NCBI RefSeq assembly: GCF_001477655.1
Contig: NZ_CP011266.1
Location: 476,001 to 540,000, forward strand
DNA: 64,000 nucleotides
Direction of reading: 5' to 3'
From: Methanobrevibacter millerae
GTDB taxonomy: Archaea > Methanobacteriota > Methanobacteria > Methanobacteriales > Methanobacteriaceae
Each line of letters starts with the position of its first letter. Within the stretch, counting starts at the first letter, position 1. Below, one piece after another: positions 16,886-25,750 of the stretch. Made by a program: the position numbers and the translations under genes. The notes beneath the pieces were generated by a model. The model did no database searches, was not told where the DNA came from, and saw nothing but the letters and a program-made list of their open reading frames with translations.

Positions 16886-18049
16886 ATGAACGATATAAAG
16901 AACCCTAAGAAAAAATTTAAAAAGACTGAAAGGGTACCTCCTGAAGGATATGACTCTTCAAATGATTTTTTTGAAGATGTATTCATGGATAAAGATATGA
17001 TTTGGATGGGTCAAAATACAAATCACCTTCACGGAGACATTATAGCTGATGCAATGGCAAGTTGTGTTATGGAAAAAGAATATTCTAAGTACCCTCCTCC
17101 AGAAGGTTTTTCAGAACTTAGACAGTTGATTTTAGACGATTTGAATGTAAAAAATTGTGAAGTACTTTTGACTGCGGGGGCGACAGAATCTTTATATTTA
17201 TGTATGCAAGCATTACTTGAACCTGATGACAATGTTGTCTTATCCGATCCAGGTTACTTTATCATTGGAGATTTCGCAAACCGTTTTGCAAATGAAGTTA
17301 GGTATGTTCCAATTTATAACGAGGAATGCGGATATAAATTAACTCCAAAATTGTTAAGGGAAAACATGGATGAAAATACAAAAATGGTAATTTTAATTGA
17401 TCCATTAAATCCGTTAGGTTCCGCATACACAGAAGACGAATTAAAAGAATTTGCCGAAATAGCTATTGAAAACGATTTATACTTATTACATGATGTAACT
17501 TATAAAGATTTTGCAAGACAACATTTTTCTGCAGAAGATTATGCTCCAGGTCAAACATTAACAATTTACAGCTTTTCTAAGATATTTGGAATGGCTGGTT
17601 TAAGAATTGGAAGTGTAGTTTCATCAAAAGCTATTATAGATGTTATTAAAAATGCGGTTGTAAATGATTTGGGTGTTAATATCATAGCACAATACGGTGC
17701 AATTGCAGGTTTAAAATCTAAAGATGAATGGGAAGATAAAATTCGTGATATTTCATTCACCAATCAAAAATTAATCAAAGAGATGATTGATGAAATTGAT
17801 GGCGTATTTTTGCCTGTTTATCCGTCTGATGCTAACATGATGGCAGTTGATGTTTCTGGTGCCGGAATCAATCCTAAAGAATTATCAAATTATTTATTTA
17901 AACGCGGAATTTTTGCAAGGGAAGGTGAATATACTTCTGAATTGTTTGGAGATAAGTATTTGCGTATCAGTTTCTCTATTCCAACTGAAGAAATTGAAAT
18001 ATTTTGTGAAGAATTCCCAAAAGCTATAGAAGCATTAAGACAAAAATAA
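16886..18049 (+). CDS. pyridoxal-phosphate aminotransferase, class I/II
   Basis: Fold-type I enzyme of 387 residues. The cofactor lysine lies in Ser-Phe-Ser-Lys-Ile-Phe-Gly-Met-Ala-Gly-Leu-Arg-Ile-Gly. The usual Asn-Pro-x-Asn-Pro-Thr-Gly loop appears as Asp-Pro-Leu-Asn-Pro-Leu-Gly, a variant seen in some archaeal members, and an Arg for the substrate carboxylate is at Tyr-Leu-Arg-Ile-Ser-Phe near the end. The amino acid used cannot be read from the sequence. It heads a three-gene operon with a ferredoxin-like protein and a small Cys protein, at gaps of 15 and 4 bases. Confidence 0.87.
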   Translation: MNDIKNPKKKFKKTERVPPEGYDSSNDFFEDVFMDKDMIWMGQNTNHLHGDIIADAMASCVMEKEYSKYPPPEGFSELRQLILDDLNVKNCEVLLTAGATESLYLCMQALLEPDDNVVLSDPGYFIIGDFANRFANEVRYVPIYNEECGYKLTPKLLRENMDENTKMVILIDPLNPLGSAYTEDELKEFAEIAIENDLYLLHDVTYKDFARQHFSAEDYAPGQTLTIYSFSKIFGMAGLRIGSVVSSKAIIDVIKNAVVNDLGVNIIAQYGAIAGLKSKDEWEDKIRDISFTNQKLIKEMIDEIDGVFLPVYPSDANMMAVDVSGAGINPKELSNYLFKRGIFAREGEYTSELFGDKYLRISFSIPTEEIEIFCEEFPKAIEALRQK

Positions 18050-18064
18050 TCGAGGGTTAATGAT

Positions 18065-18784
18065 ATGCGATTTAGATATCATCATCCCATTCCTAATTTT
18101 TTTAAAGTTGAAAATCCAATCAATCCTTTAACTACTATTTCTGAAGATTTATTGAATGAACTGGAAGAATTTATCCTAAATAAAGGCTTCGTTGGTGTTA
18201 GCTATTCCAAATTGTCTGATGATTTTAAGGGTATGTGGGATATTGACTGGGATAATATACTTATTTTAAAATATGAAATGTCTGAAGATATTTTAAAGAT
18301 GAAACCGTCAAAGGAAAAGACAGTACTGGAAGATAAGGAATTTCAGGATTTTGGACATAGAACATTTGATATTGTTGATTTTTTAAGGAAAAATGATTTT
18401 GAAGCTGATTTGATTCATCCTTTGGATGATACTGTCAGCTTAAGGTCTATTGCAATGCAGTCCAATGAATGTGTCATAACAAGAAATAACATGTGTATGT
18501 TTAAAGAGGGTATTAATTTAGGTCTTTTCATGATTAAAACATCAATAAAAAATTTACCTTATAAAAAAGAAAATGATATGTTGTGGGTTGAAGATTTTTG
18601 TTCGACCTGTGGTGTTTGCATTGATAGGTGTCCTGAAAATGCATTTGATGAGGATGGAAAAGTAAAAAGGAAAGTTTGTACTGCCCATAAGGAAGGTTGC
18701 AGCAAATGTGTACTGCTTTGTCCTTTCTTCAAGAGGGGTTATGATAAAGTCAAAAAAAGATATGATAGAAAAAAAGTGAGGTAG
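18065..18784 (+). CDS. 4Fe-4S protein with C-terminal dicluster domain
   Basis: The 239-residue protein has an N-terminal region (about 1-165) resembling the non-cofactor part of epoxyqueuosine reductase/reductive dehalogenase-like proteins. Its C-terminus holds two 4Fe-4S sites, Cys-Ser-Thr-Cys-Gly-Val-Cys-Ile-Asp-Arg-Cys-Pro and Cys-Ser-Lys-Cys-Val-Leu-Leu-Cys-Pro. No membrane helix, so it is probably a cytoplasmic electron carrier or reductase. GAGGG precedes the ATG. Translationally close to both neighbours, which implies a shared pathway, but the reaction is unknown. Confidence 0.8.
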   Translation: MRFRYHHPIPNFFKVENPINPLTTISEDLLNELEEFILNKGFVGVSYSKLSDDFKGMWDIDWDNILILKYEMSEDILKMKPSKEKTVLEDKEFQDFGHRTFDIVDFLRKNDFEADLIHPLDDTVSLRSIAMQSNECVITRNNMCMFKEGINLGLFMIKTSIKNLPYKKENDMLWVEDFCSTCGVCIDRCPENAFDEDGKVKRKVCTAHKEGCSKCVLLCPFFKRGYDKVKKRYDRKKVR

Positions 18785-18788
18785 TAAT

Positions 18789-19166
18789 ATGGATGATAAA
18801 ATAGCTTTGGTTTCTTGTAGTGGATTAAGTCCATTGGGTTTGGTTGTAAGGGCAGCTACTGTTGAATTGGCATTGGATAATGAAAATATTGTAGCGGCAT
18901 GCATCACAGAATATTCTGCTCAGCCAAATACCTGTTCACCAATACTTGATGATGCAAAAATTGTATCAATTACCGGATGTGCTGATGACTGTGTTTCAAC
19001 AATTTTAAAAGAGAAGGATGTTGATGTGGTAAAGAATATTGATGCTGAGACTGTTGTTAAAGCATTTAATTTAAATCCTAATGATTCCATAAGATTGGAT
19101 AATGATGGTGAAGAAGCAGTTAAAGTATTAAAAAGATTCATATTAAGTGAATTGAAGCATATTTAA
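18789..19166 (+). CDS. putative zinc-binding protein, DGC-domain type
   Basis: A 125-residue protein with Cys-Ser-Gly near residue 10, Cys at about 38 and 49, and Gly-Cys-Ala-Asp-Asp-Cys near residue 62, the pattern of the DGC/putative zinc-binding family. Members are small Cys proteins whose partners are often Fe-S or molybdenum-linked enzymes; no activity is established. It is the last gene of the aminotransferase operon, with GAGGT before the ATG. Confidence 0.75.
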   Translation: MDDKIALVSCSGLSPLGLVVRAATVELALDNENIVAACITEYSAQPNTCSPILDDAKIVSITGCADDCVSTILKEKDVDVVKNIDAETVVKAFNLNPNDSIRLDNDGEEAVKVLKRFILSELKHI

Positions 19167-19216
19167 GAAAAATAATTTTTTCTTTTCTATTTTATTTTTA
19201 AATTGGTGTGGTTAAT

Positions 19217-19238
19217 GATTAGAATATGAATTCTAATC
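19217..19238 (-). terminator. hairpin at the end of the ABCE1 gene
   Basis: GATTAGAAT (19217-19225) and ATTCTAATC (19230-19238) form a perfect 9-bp stem with a 4-base loop overlapping the stop codon of the minus-strand gene. There is no clear T-run after it, so it may stabilise the 3' end rather than terminate. Confidence 0.4.
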
Positions 19239-21011
19239 GGATAAATAGTAATATTCGCCTTTTTCTTTTTGTTCACGATCCAAATAACTGTCCAGTTTGT
19301 TTACTCTTGGACGTTTTGTTTCTTTATCACGTCTGAAAGTAATGTTTAGATTTCCTAAAAATTCGTTCATGGATGTTCTTAAATCTGTTGGTTTTGATGC
19401 ATGACCTTCAAGACCCGGTGTACCGTTAAATACCATTGCTCTATCTGAAATGTAATCGATAAATACAATATCGTGGTCTACAATAAGTGATGCTGCATTT
19501 CTGCTTTCAACCATTTTGCGGATAACTCTTGCAGCAACAAGCCTTTGTTCCACATCTAAAAATGCTGTCGGTTCATCGAATAAATAAATTTCAGCATCTT
19601 TTGATAATGTTGCAGCTATTGCTAATCTTTGAAGTTCCCCACCACTTAATTTTGAAACCTGTTTTTCCAGCATGTCATCAAGTGCAAACGGTATCATTAT
19701 TTCACTTTCAAATATTTTACTGCCGTAACTAGGTGCATTCATGTATAAAAAGTCACTTACGCTACCTTCAAAGTCACTAACTAAGTATTGTGGCTTGTAA
19801 GCTATTGTAACCTCTTCATCAACTTCTCCGGTAGTTGGCTTTTCAACGCCAGCTAGCATTTTAGCGAAAGTGGTCTTACCGATACCGTTTGATCCGAATG
19901 CAGTTACAATTTCATCATAAAATATGTCACCTGCGTCCGCACTTAATTTAAATCCATCATAATCTTTGGAAATATCTGAATAACTTGCAAGGGCATCTCC
20001 TTCATCTTCAGGTGTTGGTGGCCTTATTGTAAATTCAATAGGATTTCTTCTGATTCTTACATTTTCTTCAGTTAAAAATCCATTAATATATGCATTAATA
20101 CCAATTCTCACACCTTTTCTCCCGGATACAACACCGTATCCTCCAGGAGTACCATATAATATGTGGACATTGTCTGACAATGCGTCAAGGGTTGCTAAAT
20201 CGTGTTCAATAACCAAAACACTTTTTCCTTCTTCTGCAAGTGATCTTATTACTTTAACAGCATTCAATCTCTGGGATACATCTAACCATGATGTAGGTTC
20301 GTCGAAGTAATAGAAATCCCCTTCTCTTAATACTGTAGCAGCTATTGCAACTCTTTGAAGTTCTCCACCACTCAGGTTTTCCATTTTTCTGTCTAAAACA
20401 TTTTCAAGTTGTAACTCTGTGCAGACATAGTCAAGTTTGCCTCTTTCATTCACATTTTCAAGCAGGTCTTTTACTTTACCTTTAACAACTTTTGGTAACT
20501 GGTCTACCATTTGTGGTTTTAAAATAGCTTTTATTTCGCCATTGGATAATTTTGAGAAGTAACTTTGAAGTGCTGAACCTTTATAATATTCAATTACTTT
20601 ATCCCAATTTTCCTGTGGGTTTTCAAAGTCTCCAAAGTTTGGAATTAAGTTTCCAGATAATATATTCATTATCGTTGACTTACCGATACCGTTTGGCCCT
20701 AAAAGCCCTAAAACAGTTCCTTCTTCTAAATTTGGAAGTCCGAATAATTCAAATTGGTTTTGACCAAATCTGTGGATAGGTTCACCAACGGCTTCTGGTA
20801 AGTTAATAATACTGATTGCATCAAATGGGCATCTGTTTGTACAAATACCACAACCTTCACATAACTGTTCTGATATTAAAGGTTTTTTAGTATCTTCGTC
20901 AATAACTATGGTGTCTTCATCCATCCTAACACCAGGACAGTAATTAATACAAAGATAATCACATTTTTTTGGTTGACATCTGTCCTTGTCAAGTATTGAA
21001 ATACGAGTCAT
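19233..21011 (-). CDS. ribosome recycling ATPase ABCE1 (RNase L inhibitor homologue)
   Basis: The 592-residue protein splits 50S and 30S subunits after termination. It starts with two 4Fe-4S clusters (Cys at about 12, 17, 21, 25 and [12 protein letters not shown] at about 53-64). Two ATPase domains follow, with Walker A Gly-Pro-Asn-Gly-Ile-Gly-Lys-Ser and Gly-Ser-Asn-Gly-Ile-Gly-Lys-Thr, each with Leu-Ser-Gly-Gly-Glu-Leu-Gln-Arg. All motifs are intact. AAGGAG lies upstream of the ATG. Partners in the cell are aRF1 and Dom34. Confidence 0.96.
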   Translation of the reverse strand: MTRISILDKDRCQPKKCDYLCINYCPGVRMDEDTIVIDEDTKKPLISEQLCEGCGICTNRCPFDAISIINLPEAVGEPIHRFGQNQFELFGLPNLEEGTVLGLLGPNGIGKSTIMNILSGNLIPNFGDFENPQENWDKVIEYYKGSALQSYFSKLSNGEIKAILKPQMVDQLPKVVKGKVKDLLENVNERGKLDYVCTELQLENVLDRKMENLSGGELQRVAIAATVLREGDFYYFDEPTSWLDVSQRLNAVKVIRSLAEEGKSVLVIEHDLATLDALSDNVHILYGTPGGYGVVSGRKGVRIGINAYINGFLTEENVRIRRNPIEFTIRPPTPEDEGDALASYSDISKDYDGFKLSADAGDIFYDEIVTAFGSNGIGKTTFAKMLAGVEKPTTGEVDEEVTIAYKPQYLVSDFEGSVSDFLYMNAPSYGSKIFESEIMIPFALDDMLEKQVSKLSGGELQRLAIAATLSKDAEIYLFDEPTAFLDVEQRLVAARVIRKMVESRNAASLIVDHDIVFIDYISDRAMVFNGTPGLEGHASKPTDLRTSMNEFLGNLNITFRRDKETKRPRVNKLDSYLDREQKEKGEYYYLSD

Positions 21012-21153
21012 TGTTATCTCCTTAAATTAAAAAATAATTATTAATAATAAAATTATGTATTTAATAATTTTTAAACTTTAATATTTTAGATAAAATTTAT
21101 ATTAAATTAAATAAAAATAATAATAATTAATCATCATAGTTTAAAGTGATTTT

Positions 21154-21492
21154 ATGAAACAGGTAATGGTCGTTAGAACAGATTTAAAAATGGGTAAAGG
21201 TAAGATTGCAGCCCAATGTTGTCATGGATCTATTGGGGCTTATAAAAGAACCTCTCCTGAAAAAATTAAAAAATGGGAAAATGAGGCTTATGCTAAAGTT
21301 GTTTGTAAAGTGGGCTCTTTAGATGAATTATTGGAAATTAAAAAGCAGATTGCTCAAAGAAATATTTCATATTATCTTGTAGTTGATGCTGGAAGGACTC
21401 AAATACCTACATCATCCGTTACGGTTTTGGGAATCGGCCCTGATGAGGATGAAATTATTGATGAAGTGACCGGTGATTTAAAACTTTTATAA
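21154..21492 (+). CDS. pth2: peptidyl-tRNA hydrolase, Pth2 type
   Basis: Cleaves peptides from prematurely released peptidyl-tRNA. At 112 residues it has the compact archaeal/eukaryotic Pth2 fold. Visible motifs are Arg-Thr-Asp-Leu-Lys-Met-Gly-Lys-Gly-Lys-Ile-Ala-Ala-Gln-Cys-Cys-His at the start and Asp-Ala-Gly-Arg-Thr-Gln-Ile-Pro later, with the catalytic Lys in the first motif and Asp in the second. It is followed by mfnE at a 38-base gap. Confidence 0.95.
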   Translation: MKQVMVVRTDLKMGKGKIAAQCCHGSIGAYKRTSPEKIKKWENEAYAKVVCKVGSLDELLEIKKQIAQRNISYYLVVDAGRTQIPTSSVTVLGIGPDEDEIIDEVTGDLKLL

Positions 21493-21530
21493 TTGATTAT
21501 TGGTTTAATTATAGCTATTTTTAATTAAAT

Positions 21531-22205
21531 GTGGGTGTGATCATTATCATAAAGCAGGTTGTAAAAATTGGCGGTAGCTTATTTCCGGAAAATGCGATAG
21601 AATTGGCAAAAAAACTTAAAAATACTAATTCATTAATTATTTTGGGTGGTGGTGAATTTGCAAATCTTATTCGCAAATATGACTCAAATTTAACTTTTTC
21701 TAGTGAAGTAACTCATTATACTGCAATTGATTGTATGGATATAATTGCAAAATTGGTTAATGATAAGGTTGAATCTGCTAGATTAGTTTATTCTATTGAT
21801 GAGGCTCAAAAAGTATCTGATAAAAATTTAACACCAATTTTTGTCGTTTCTGATTTCTTAAAAAAAGAAGATCCTTTTGAATGCTCATGGGATGTCACTT
21901 CTGATTCCATTGCTGCATATATTTCACACCTTTTAAATGCAAACCTTTTAATAGTAACAAATGTAAATGGTATATATACCCGAGAACCAAGTGAGGAAGG
22001 TTCAAAATTTATTGATAAAATTGATGCAAAAAAACTGCTAACTTTTGAAGAGTCATCAATTGATTTAATGTTGCCTTCTCTATTAATTGAATTCGGGACT
22101 AATTGTTATGTTGTAAATGGAATGTATCCTGAAAGGGTCTTATCTCTTATAGATGATAATATAAATGATTACAATTTCGATTACACACTAATAACAGGTG
22201 ATTAG
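21531..22205 (+). CDS. mfnE: methanofuran precursor kinase MfnE (amino acid kinase family)
   Basis: The 224-residue protein belongs to the amino acid kinase superfamily: Lys-Ile-Gly-Gly-Ser-Leu near the start, Gly-Gly-Gly-Glu-Phe-Ala at about 39-44, and Thr-Asn-Val-Asn-Gly-Ile-Tyr in the nucleotide site. In methanogens this archaeal group phosphorylates 5-(aminomethyl)-3-furanmethanol phosphate to the diphosphate during methanofuran synthesis. That assignment is from family knowledge. The start is uncertain: GTG 21531 and GTG 21537 are both possible. It is followed one base before its stop by the zinc-ribbon gene, then aEF1B. Confidence 0.75.
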   Translation: MGVIIIIKQVVKIGGSLFPENAIELAKKLKNTNSLIILGGGEFANLIRKYDSNLTFSSEVTHYTAIDCMDIIAKLVNDKVESARLVYSIDEAQKVSDKNLTPIFVVSDFLKKEDPFECSWDVTSDSIAAYISHLLNANLLIVTNVNGIYTREPSEEGSKFIDKIDAKKLLTFEESSIDLMLPSLLIEFGTNCYVVNGMYPERVLSLIDDNINDYNFDYTLITGD

Positions 22206-22367
22206 ATGAAAGAAGTAGAATGTATTTCATGCAAACAAGAAATTCCATTAACTGGACCATTTGTTGAATTCGAATGCCCAGAATGTGGAGCTAAAATCGC
22301 AAGATGTGAAAAATGTCGTACCTTTGGTCACGCTTACAAATGTGAATGTGGATTTGAAGGTCCTTAG
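22206..22367 (+). CDS. small archaeal zinc-ribbon protein
   Basis: A 53-residue protein with four Cys pairs: Cys-Ile-Ser-Cys, Cys-Pro-Glu-Cys-Gly, Cys-Glu-Lys-Cys and Cys-Glu-Cys-Gly. It is the two-zinc-finger small protein conserved in archaea and usually linked to translation genes. It begins directly after the mfnE stop codon and ends 18 bases before aEF1B, in the order mfnE, zinc ribbon, aEF1B. Confidence 0.85.
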   Translation: MKEVECISCKQEIPLTGPFVEFECPECGAKIARCEKCRTFGHAYKCECGFEGP

Positions 22368-22385
22368 ATAAATGGAGGAATTTAT

Positions 22386-22655
22386 ATGGCAGATGTATTA
22401 GCAACTATGAAAATTATGCCTGAAAGTCCTGAAGTAGACTTAGAAGCATTAAAAGAAACTATTCAAAATGGATTACCGGAAGATGCTGAATTCCAAAATA
22501 TTACTGAAGAACCAATCGCTTTTGGTTTAGTAGCTTTAATCTTAAACTTCACTATTGAAGATGGTGAAGGTGGAACTGAATCTACAGAAGAATTCATCTC
22601 TGGTTTAGATGACGTAGCTAGTATTGAAATTACTGGTATTGGAAGATTAATGTAG
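22386..22655 (+). CDS. ef1b: elongation factor 1-beta (aEF1B)
   Basis: Nucleotide exchange factor for EF-1 alpha. The 89-residue protein is the normal archaeal size and has the family pattern: Met-Lys-Ile-Met-Pro-Glu-Ser-Pro-Glu-Val-Asp-Leu near the start, Glu-Glu-Pro-Ile-Ala-Phe-Gly-Leu in the centre, and Val-Ala-Ser-Ile-Glu-Ile-Thr-Gly-Ile-Gly-Arg at the end. A strong GGAGG lies six bases before the ATG. Confidence 0.95.
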   Translation: MADVLATMKIMPESPEVDLEALKETIQNGLPEDAEFQNITEEPIAFGLVALILNFTIEDGEGGTESTEEFISGLDDVASIEITGIGRLM

Positions 22656-22692
22656 ATCTTTCAAATCTTTTTTTATTTTTATTAAAACAAAC

Positions 22693-22732
22693 TGTTGCAT
22701 TAAGCAACATTTATATATGAGAAATTTCATAT
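22693..22732. promoter_or_regulatory. promoter with two inverted repeats before the marR-type gene
   Basis: TGTTGC-ATTAA-GCAACA (22693-22709) is a perfect inverted repeat, directly followed by the TATA box TTTATATATG (22710-22719). A second imperfect dyad, ATATGA-GAAATT-TCATAT, covers 22715-22732 at the expected transcription start. The layout suggests autoregulation by the MarR-type protein encoded next. Confidence 0.5.
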
Positions 22733-22748
22733 TATTGTCTGTGATAAT

Positions 22749-23207
22749 ATGAAAAATTATGAAGATATTATAAATAATTCACCATTCATTTTAAATCATT
22801 TAATTTCACTTAAGGAAACTCATGATTACTATTTAAAGCAATTTCTTAAAGAAACCGAAATAACTTATTCTCAATATTATATGTTTATGCTTCTTTATTA
22901 TGAACCTAATGTCAATCAGTCAGACATTGCAAAAGCATGCTTTATGAATCGCAGTGGTGTGTCAAGAGCATTTTCAGATTTTGAAAAGAAAGGACTTATT
23001 GAACGTAAAATAAATCCTAATAATAAACGAGAATATATTACTACGCTAACTGATAAAGGATTAAAAACTGCCAGATTTTTGGAAGAAAAAGAGCTTGAAT
23101 GGGATGCGATGATTTGTGAAGAACTAGATTTAACTCATAGTGAATTAATGGATTCACTTTCTAAATTATCTATGAAATCTTTATTGTTTAACAGAAAAAA
23201 TTTCTAA
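22749..23207 (+). CDS. MarR-family transcriptional regulator
   Basis: The 152-residue protein has the winged helix of MarR: a first helix, then Asn-Gln-Ser-Asp-Ile-Ala-Lys-Ala and Asn-Arg-Ser-Gly-Val-Ser-Arg-Ala-Phe (recognition helix, about 58-90), the wing Lys-Ile-Asn-Pro-Asn-Asn-Lys-Arg-Glu-Tyr, and a C-terminal dimer helix. MarR proteins bind short palindromes and are often released by ligands. Inverted repeats around its own TATA box are candidate operators. The regulated targets may also include the nearby divergent zinc-ribbon or permease genes, though no copy of the repeat is seen there. Confidence 0.9.
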   Translation: MKNYEDIINNSPFILNHLISLKETHDYYLKQFLKETEITYSQYYMFMLLYYEPNVNQSDIAKACFMNRSGVSRAFSDFEKKGLIERKINPNNKREYITTLTDKGLKTARFLEEKELEWDAMICEELDLTHSELMDSLSKLSMKSLLFNRKNF

Positions 23208-23320
23208 TCATCGCCATATAATTCATAATATTCTGTTTCATCAATCAGGTCAGATCCGCATTCTTCACAAACCATATTTGATGGGTCATTTAAACATCCG
23301 CACACTGAACATGTAATCAT
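23204..23320 (-). CDS. 38-residue zinc-ribbon protein
   Basis: A very small open frame encodes 38 residues with Cys-Ser-Val-Cys-Gly-Cys and Cys-Glu-Glu-Cys-Gly, a zinc ribbon, and an acidic tail ending Gly-Asp-Asp. The ribosome site GAGGTGAT lies just upstream of the ATG at 23320, and TATA-like sequences (23337-23363) lie behind it. The stop codon overlaps that of the convergent MarR gene by three bases. Function unknown; possibly a protein-protein adaptor. Confidence 0.7.
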   Translation of the reverse strand: MITCSVCGCLNDPSNMVCEECGSDLIDETEYYELYGDD

Positions 23321-23437
23321 ATCATCACCTCTTGTATATATTTTGTGTATATCTATATATAAATATTATTAACTTAAATCAATTTTTTTAAGTGACTTCA
23401 ACAAGCTTTAAAAAGTATTTTGACTTATCAAATACCT

Positions 23438-24691
23438 ATGTTTGAATTAGTAATTGCATGTTTTATAGGAATATTGATTGGTACAACAACAGGAATGGTG
23501 CCGGGAATTCATGTCAATACGGCAGGAGCAATACTTTTTGCTTCATCTACATTTTTGCTGACTTTTTTAAGTCCTGAATTTCTTTGTGTGCTGATGGTTG
23601 CAATGTCAATTGCACATGCGTTAATTGAATTTGTTCCCTCAATGCTTTTAGGTGTTCCCGAAGAAGGAACGGCCACATCAATTCTTCCAGGACATAGGAT
23701 GGTATTGCAGGGCCGTGCAAAAGAGGTTATAAGGATTGTGTGTGTCGGAGGATTTGGTGCTATTATTGTTACAATATTGATGCTTCCTGTTTTCAATATT
23801 GTTTTGCCAATGTTGCATGAAGTGTCGAAGCCATTTACATGGATGATCTTACTTTTTGCTTCTATTTATTTAATTTATTCTCTTACAAGCACTCACAGGG
23901 ACTTTTTATGGTCATTGCTTCTGTTTGTACTTTCAGGAATTTTGGGCTGGGCGATTTTTCAAACTCCCATATCTTCAGGTGTCACATTAATGTGTACCTT
24001 TTCGGGCTTATTTGGAATAAGTACAATTTTATTTAGTTTAAATGACAATTCCACACTTCCACATCAAAATTCCTTTTATGATTTGGATATTGATTTAAAT
24101 AAGTTCAAAAGTATTTTTGCAGGAGGCATCACTGGTGCTATTTTGGGATTTTTACCAGGTTTCGGACCGGCTCAGGGAACAGTTATTGCACAGGCCGCCA
24201 GCGGAGCCAGTGATAATGATGACGATGATACAGTTAATTTTTTGCTTGCTACTTCTGGGCTGAACATTTCGGATTGTCTTTTTTCATTGATGGCGATTTA
24301 CATTATTGGTAATCCTAGAAGTGGAATTGCGGTTTACATGTCTTATCTTATTTCACAGATGACTTTAAACCATTTGATAATTTATATTTTTGCTTCACTT
24401 CTTGCAGTATCAGTATCATTGGTTTTGGCATTGAAAGTAGGTGACTCATTTTCTAAACTGATGGGCAATGTTGATTATAAAAAACTTTCAATAGGGGTTA
24501 TATTGCTTCAAATAGTAATCTTATTTATTTTCATATTCTATTATGAGGCACCTTTGTGGTATATGATTTTAGCTTTAATAACATCAACCGCTATGGGAAT
24601 GCTGCCTCATTATTTGGGTGTTGGTAAATCTCATCTGATGGGAGTTTTGATTATTCCCGCCATTATTATATATATGCAGATGTTTTTGTAG
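23438..24691 (+). CDS. TctA-like (DUF112) membrane permease
   Basis: A 417-residue polytopic membrane protein of the tripartite tricarboxylate transporter permease type. It contains Gly-Thr-Thr-Thr-Gly-Met-Val-Pro-Gly-Ile-His near the N-terminus and Gly-Phe-Leu-Pro-Gly-Phe-Gly-Pro-Ala-Gln-Gly in the second half, the two inverted glycine-rich motifs of the family. No TctB or TctC gene is nearby. I choose ATG 23438 over the TTG 18 bases upstream: a TATA-like TTTAAAAAG lies ~27 bases before it and there is no ribosome site, which suits a leaderless message. Substrate unknown. Confidence 0.85.
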   Translation: MFELVIACFIGILIGTTTGMVPGIHVNTAGAILFASSTFLLTFLSPEFLCVLMVAMSIAHALIEFVPSMLLGVPEEGTATSILPGHRMVLQGRAKEVIRIVCVGGFGAIIVTILMLPVFNIVLPMLHEVSKPFTWMILLFASIYLIYSLTSTHRDFLWSLLLFVLSGILGWAIFQTPISSGVTLMCTFSGLFGISTILFSLNDNSTLPHQNSFYDLDIDLNKFKSIFAGGITGAILGFLPGFGPAQGTVIAQAASGASDNDDDDTVNFLLATSGLNISDCLFSLMAIYIIGNPRSGIAVYMSYLISQMTLNHLIIYIFASLLAVSVSLVLALKVGDSFSKLMGNVDYKKLSIGVILLQIVILFIFIFYYEAPLWYMILALITSTAMGMLPHYLGVGKSHLMGVLIIPAIIIYMQMFL

Positions 24692-24703
24692 AAAAAATGG
24701 ATT

Positions 24704-25642
24704 TCAGATAATTAAAACATTATCTGCTATTTTTTCTGCTTTTTTTATTATTTCTTCTGCATCATCATTTGGAAATGCATCAATTACGCATAAATCAACT
24801 TTTTCGACTTTTAAATCTTCAAAAGCCTCGTTGTATATTTCATAATCTCCATTAACTTTATTAACTTTTAATGTTTCTTTTAAATTATCAATGGCTTCAG
24901 GATAAATATCATTAAAAATTACCTTTTTAAATCCATATTTTAACAGGTATGTTCCTATGGCGCCACTGCCGCACATTGCATCGATTGCAGTACCGGTTTT
25001 GATGTCATTGTTATCCAGATAGTTGTGAAGCTTAATTAACTTTGATTCTGTTGTTGGAGCAACTTCGATGTGGTGTTTGCTTTGATGCTTGTTGATTATT
25101 ATTTTATCTCCAAGTATTGTTCTCATAACATTTGTCTGCACGTCACAGCCTTCGAGCAATTCAAAATGATTGATTTCGCTATTTTTATTAAGTTGTCCAA
25201 CAGTATCCTGAGGACTTCCCTTTAGAACTCCTTTTACTTCTGGAACTTCATTAATTAATATTTTGGCTATTTCATTGTTGAAATCTGGATGTAATAAAAT
25301 TAATGATTTTTCATTGATGAACTGTGGATTTAAGCTGCTGTAATAGAATTCACTTAAGGGAACTGGGCTGTTTCGACGAAGTGAAGCATTTTCTGGAGCA
25401 ATATTTTCTTCAATCATTATTTTTAGTATATGGCTCATAACAATGTCGATTGGTCTTTTGCCGCAAATGCATTTTTTATAATCTCCAGTTAATTCATTAA
25501 AATCGATAACCTCTTTTAATGGACTAAATTTCTTGATTTGAATATCTTCACAATTTTTGCATTCATGCAATTTTTCAATTTTTTCATCTAAATTTTCAAA
25601 GTCTGTATAACAATTTTTTCCGCAGCCACATTTTCCTTTCAT
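24704..25642 (-). CDS. SAM-dependent methyltransferase-like protein of methanogens
   Basis: The 312-residue protein has a Cys-rich N-terminus (Cys-Gly-Cys-Gly-Lys-Asn-Cys and Cys-Lys-Asn-Cys) that may hold a metal. Its C-terminal Rossmann domain has motif I [12 protein letters not shown] and an acidic residue in Ile-Phe-Asn-Asp-Ile-Tyr-Pro. A further Cys-x-Cys-Gly lies near residue 58. The segment Lys-His-His-Ile-Glu-Val-Ala-Pro precedes the fold. The target of methylation is unknown; the domain layout points to a methanogen-specific enzyme. Confidence 0.75.
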   Translation of the reverse strand: MKGKCGCGKNCYTDFENLDEKIEKLHECKNCEDIQIKKFSPLKEVIDFNELTGDYKKCICGKRPIDIVMSHILKIMIEENIAPENASLRRNSPVPLSEFYYSSLNPQFINEKSLILLHPDFNNEIAKILINEVPEVKGVLKGSPQDTVGQLNKNSEINHFELLEGCDVQTNVMRTILGDKIIINKHQSKHHIEVAPTTESKLIKLHNYLDNNDIKTGTAIDAMCGSGAIGTYLLKYGFKKVIFNDIYPEAIDNLKETLKVNKVNGDYEIYNEAFEDLKVEKVDLCVIDAFPNDDAEEIIKKAEKIADNVLII

Positions 25643-25750
25643 GTTCTTATATTGATTTTACTTCATAATTATAATTTCACTCGTAATAAAAATTTATTAA
25701 TAAGTAATACTAATCTATTTTTACAAAATATTTTCAAAAACGGTGATTAC

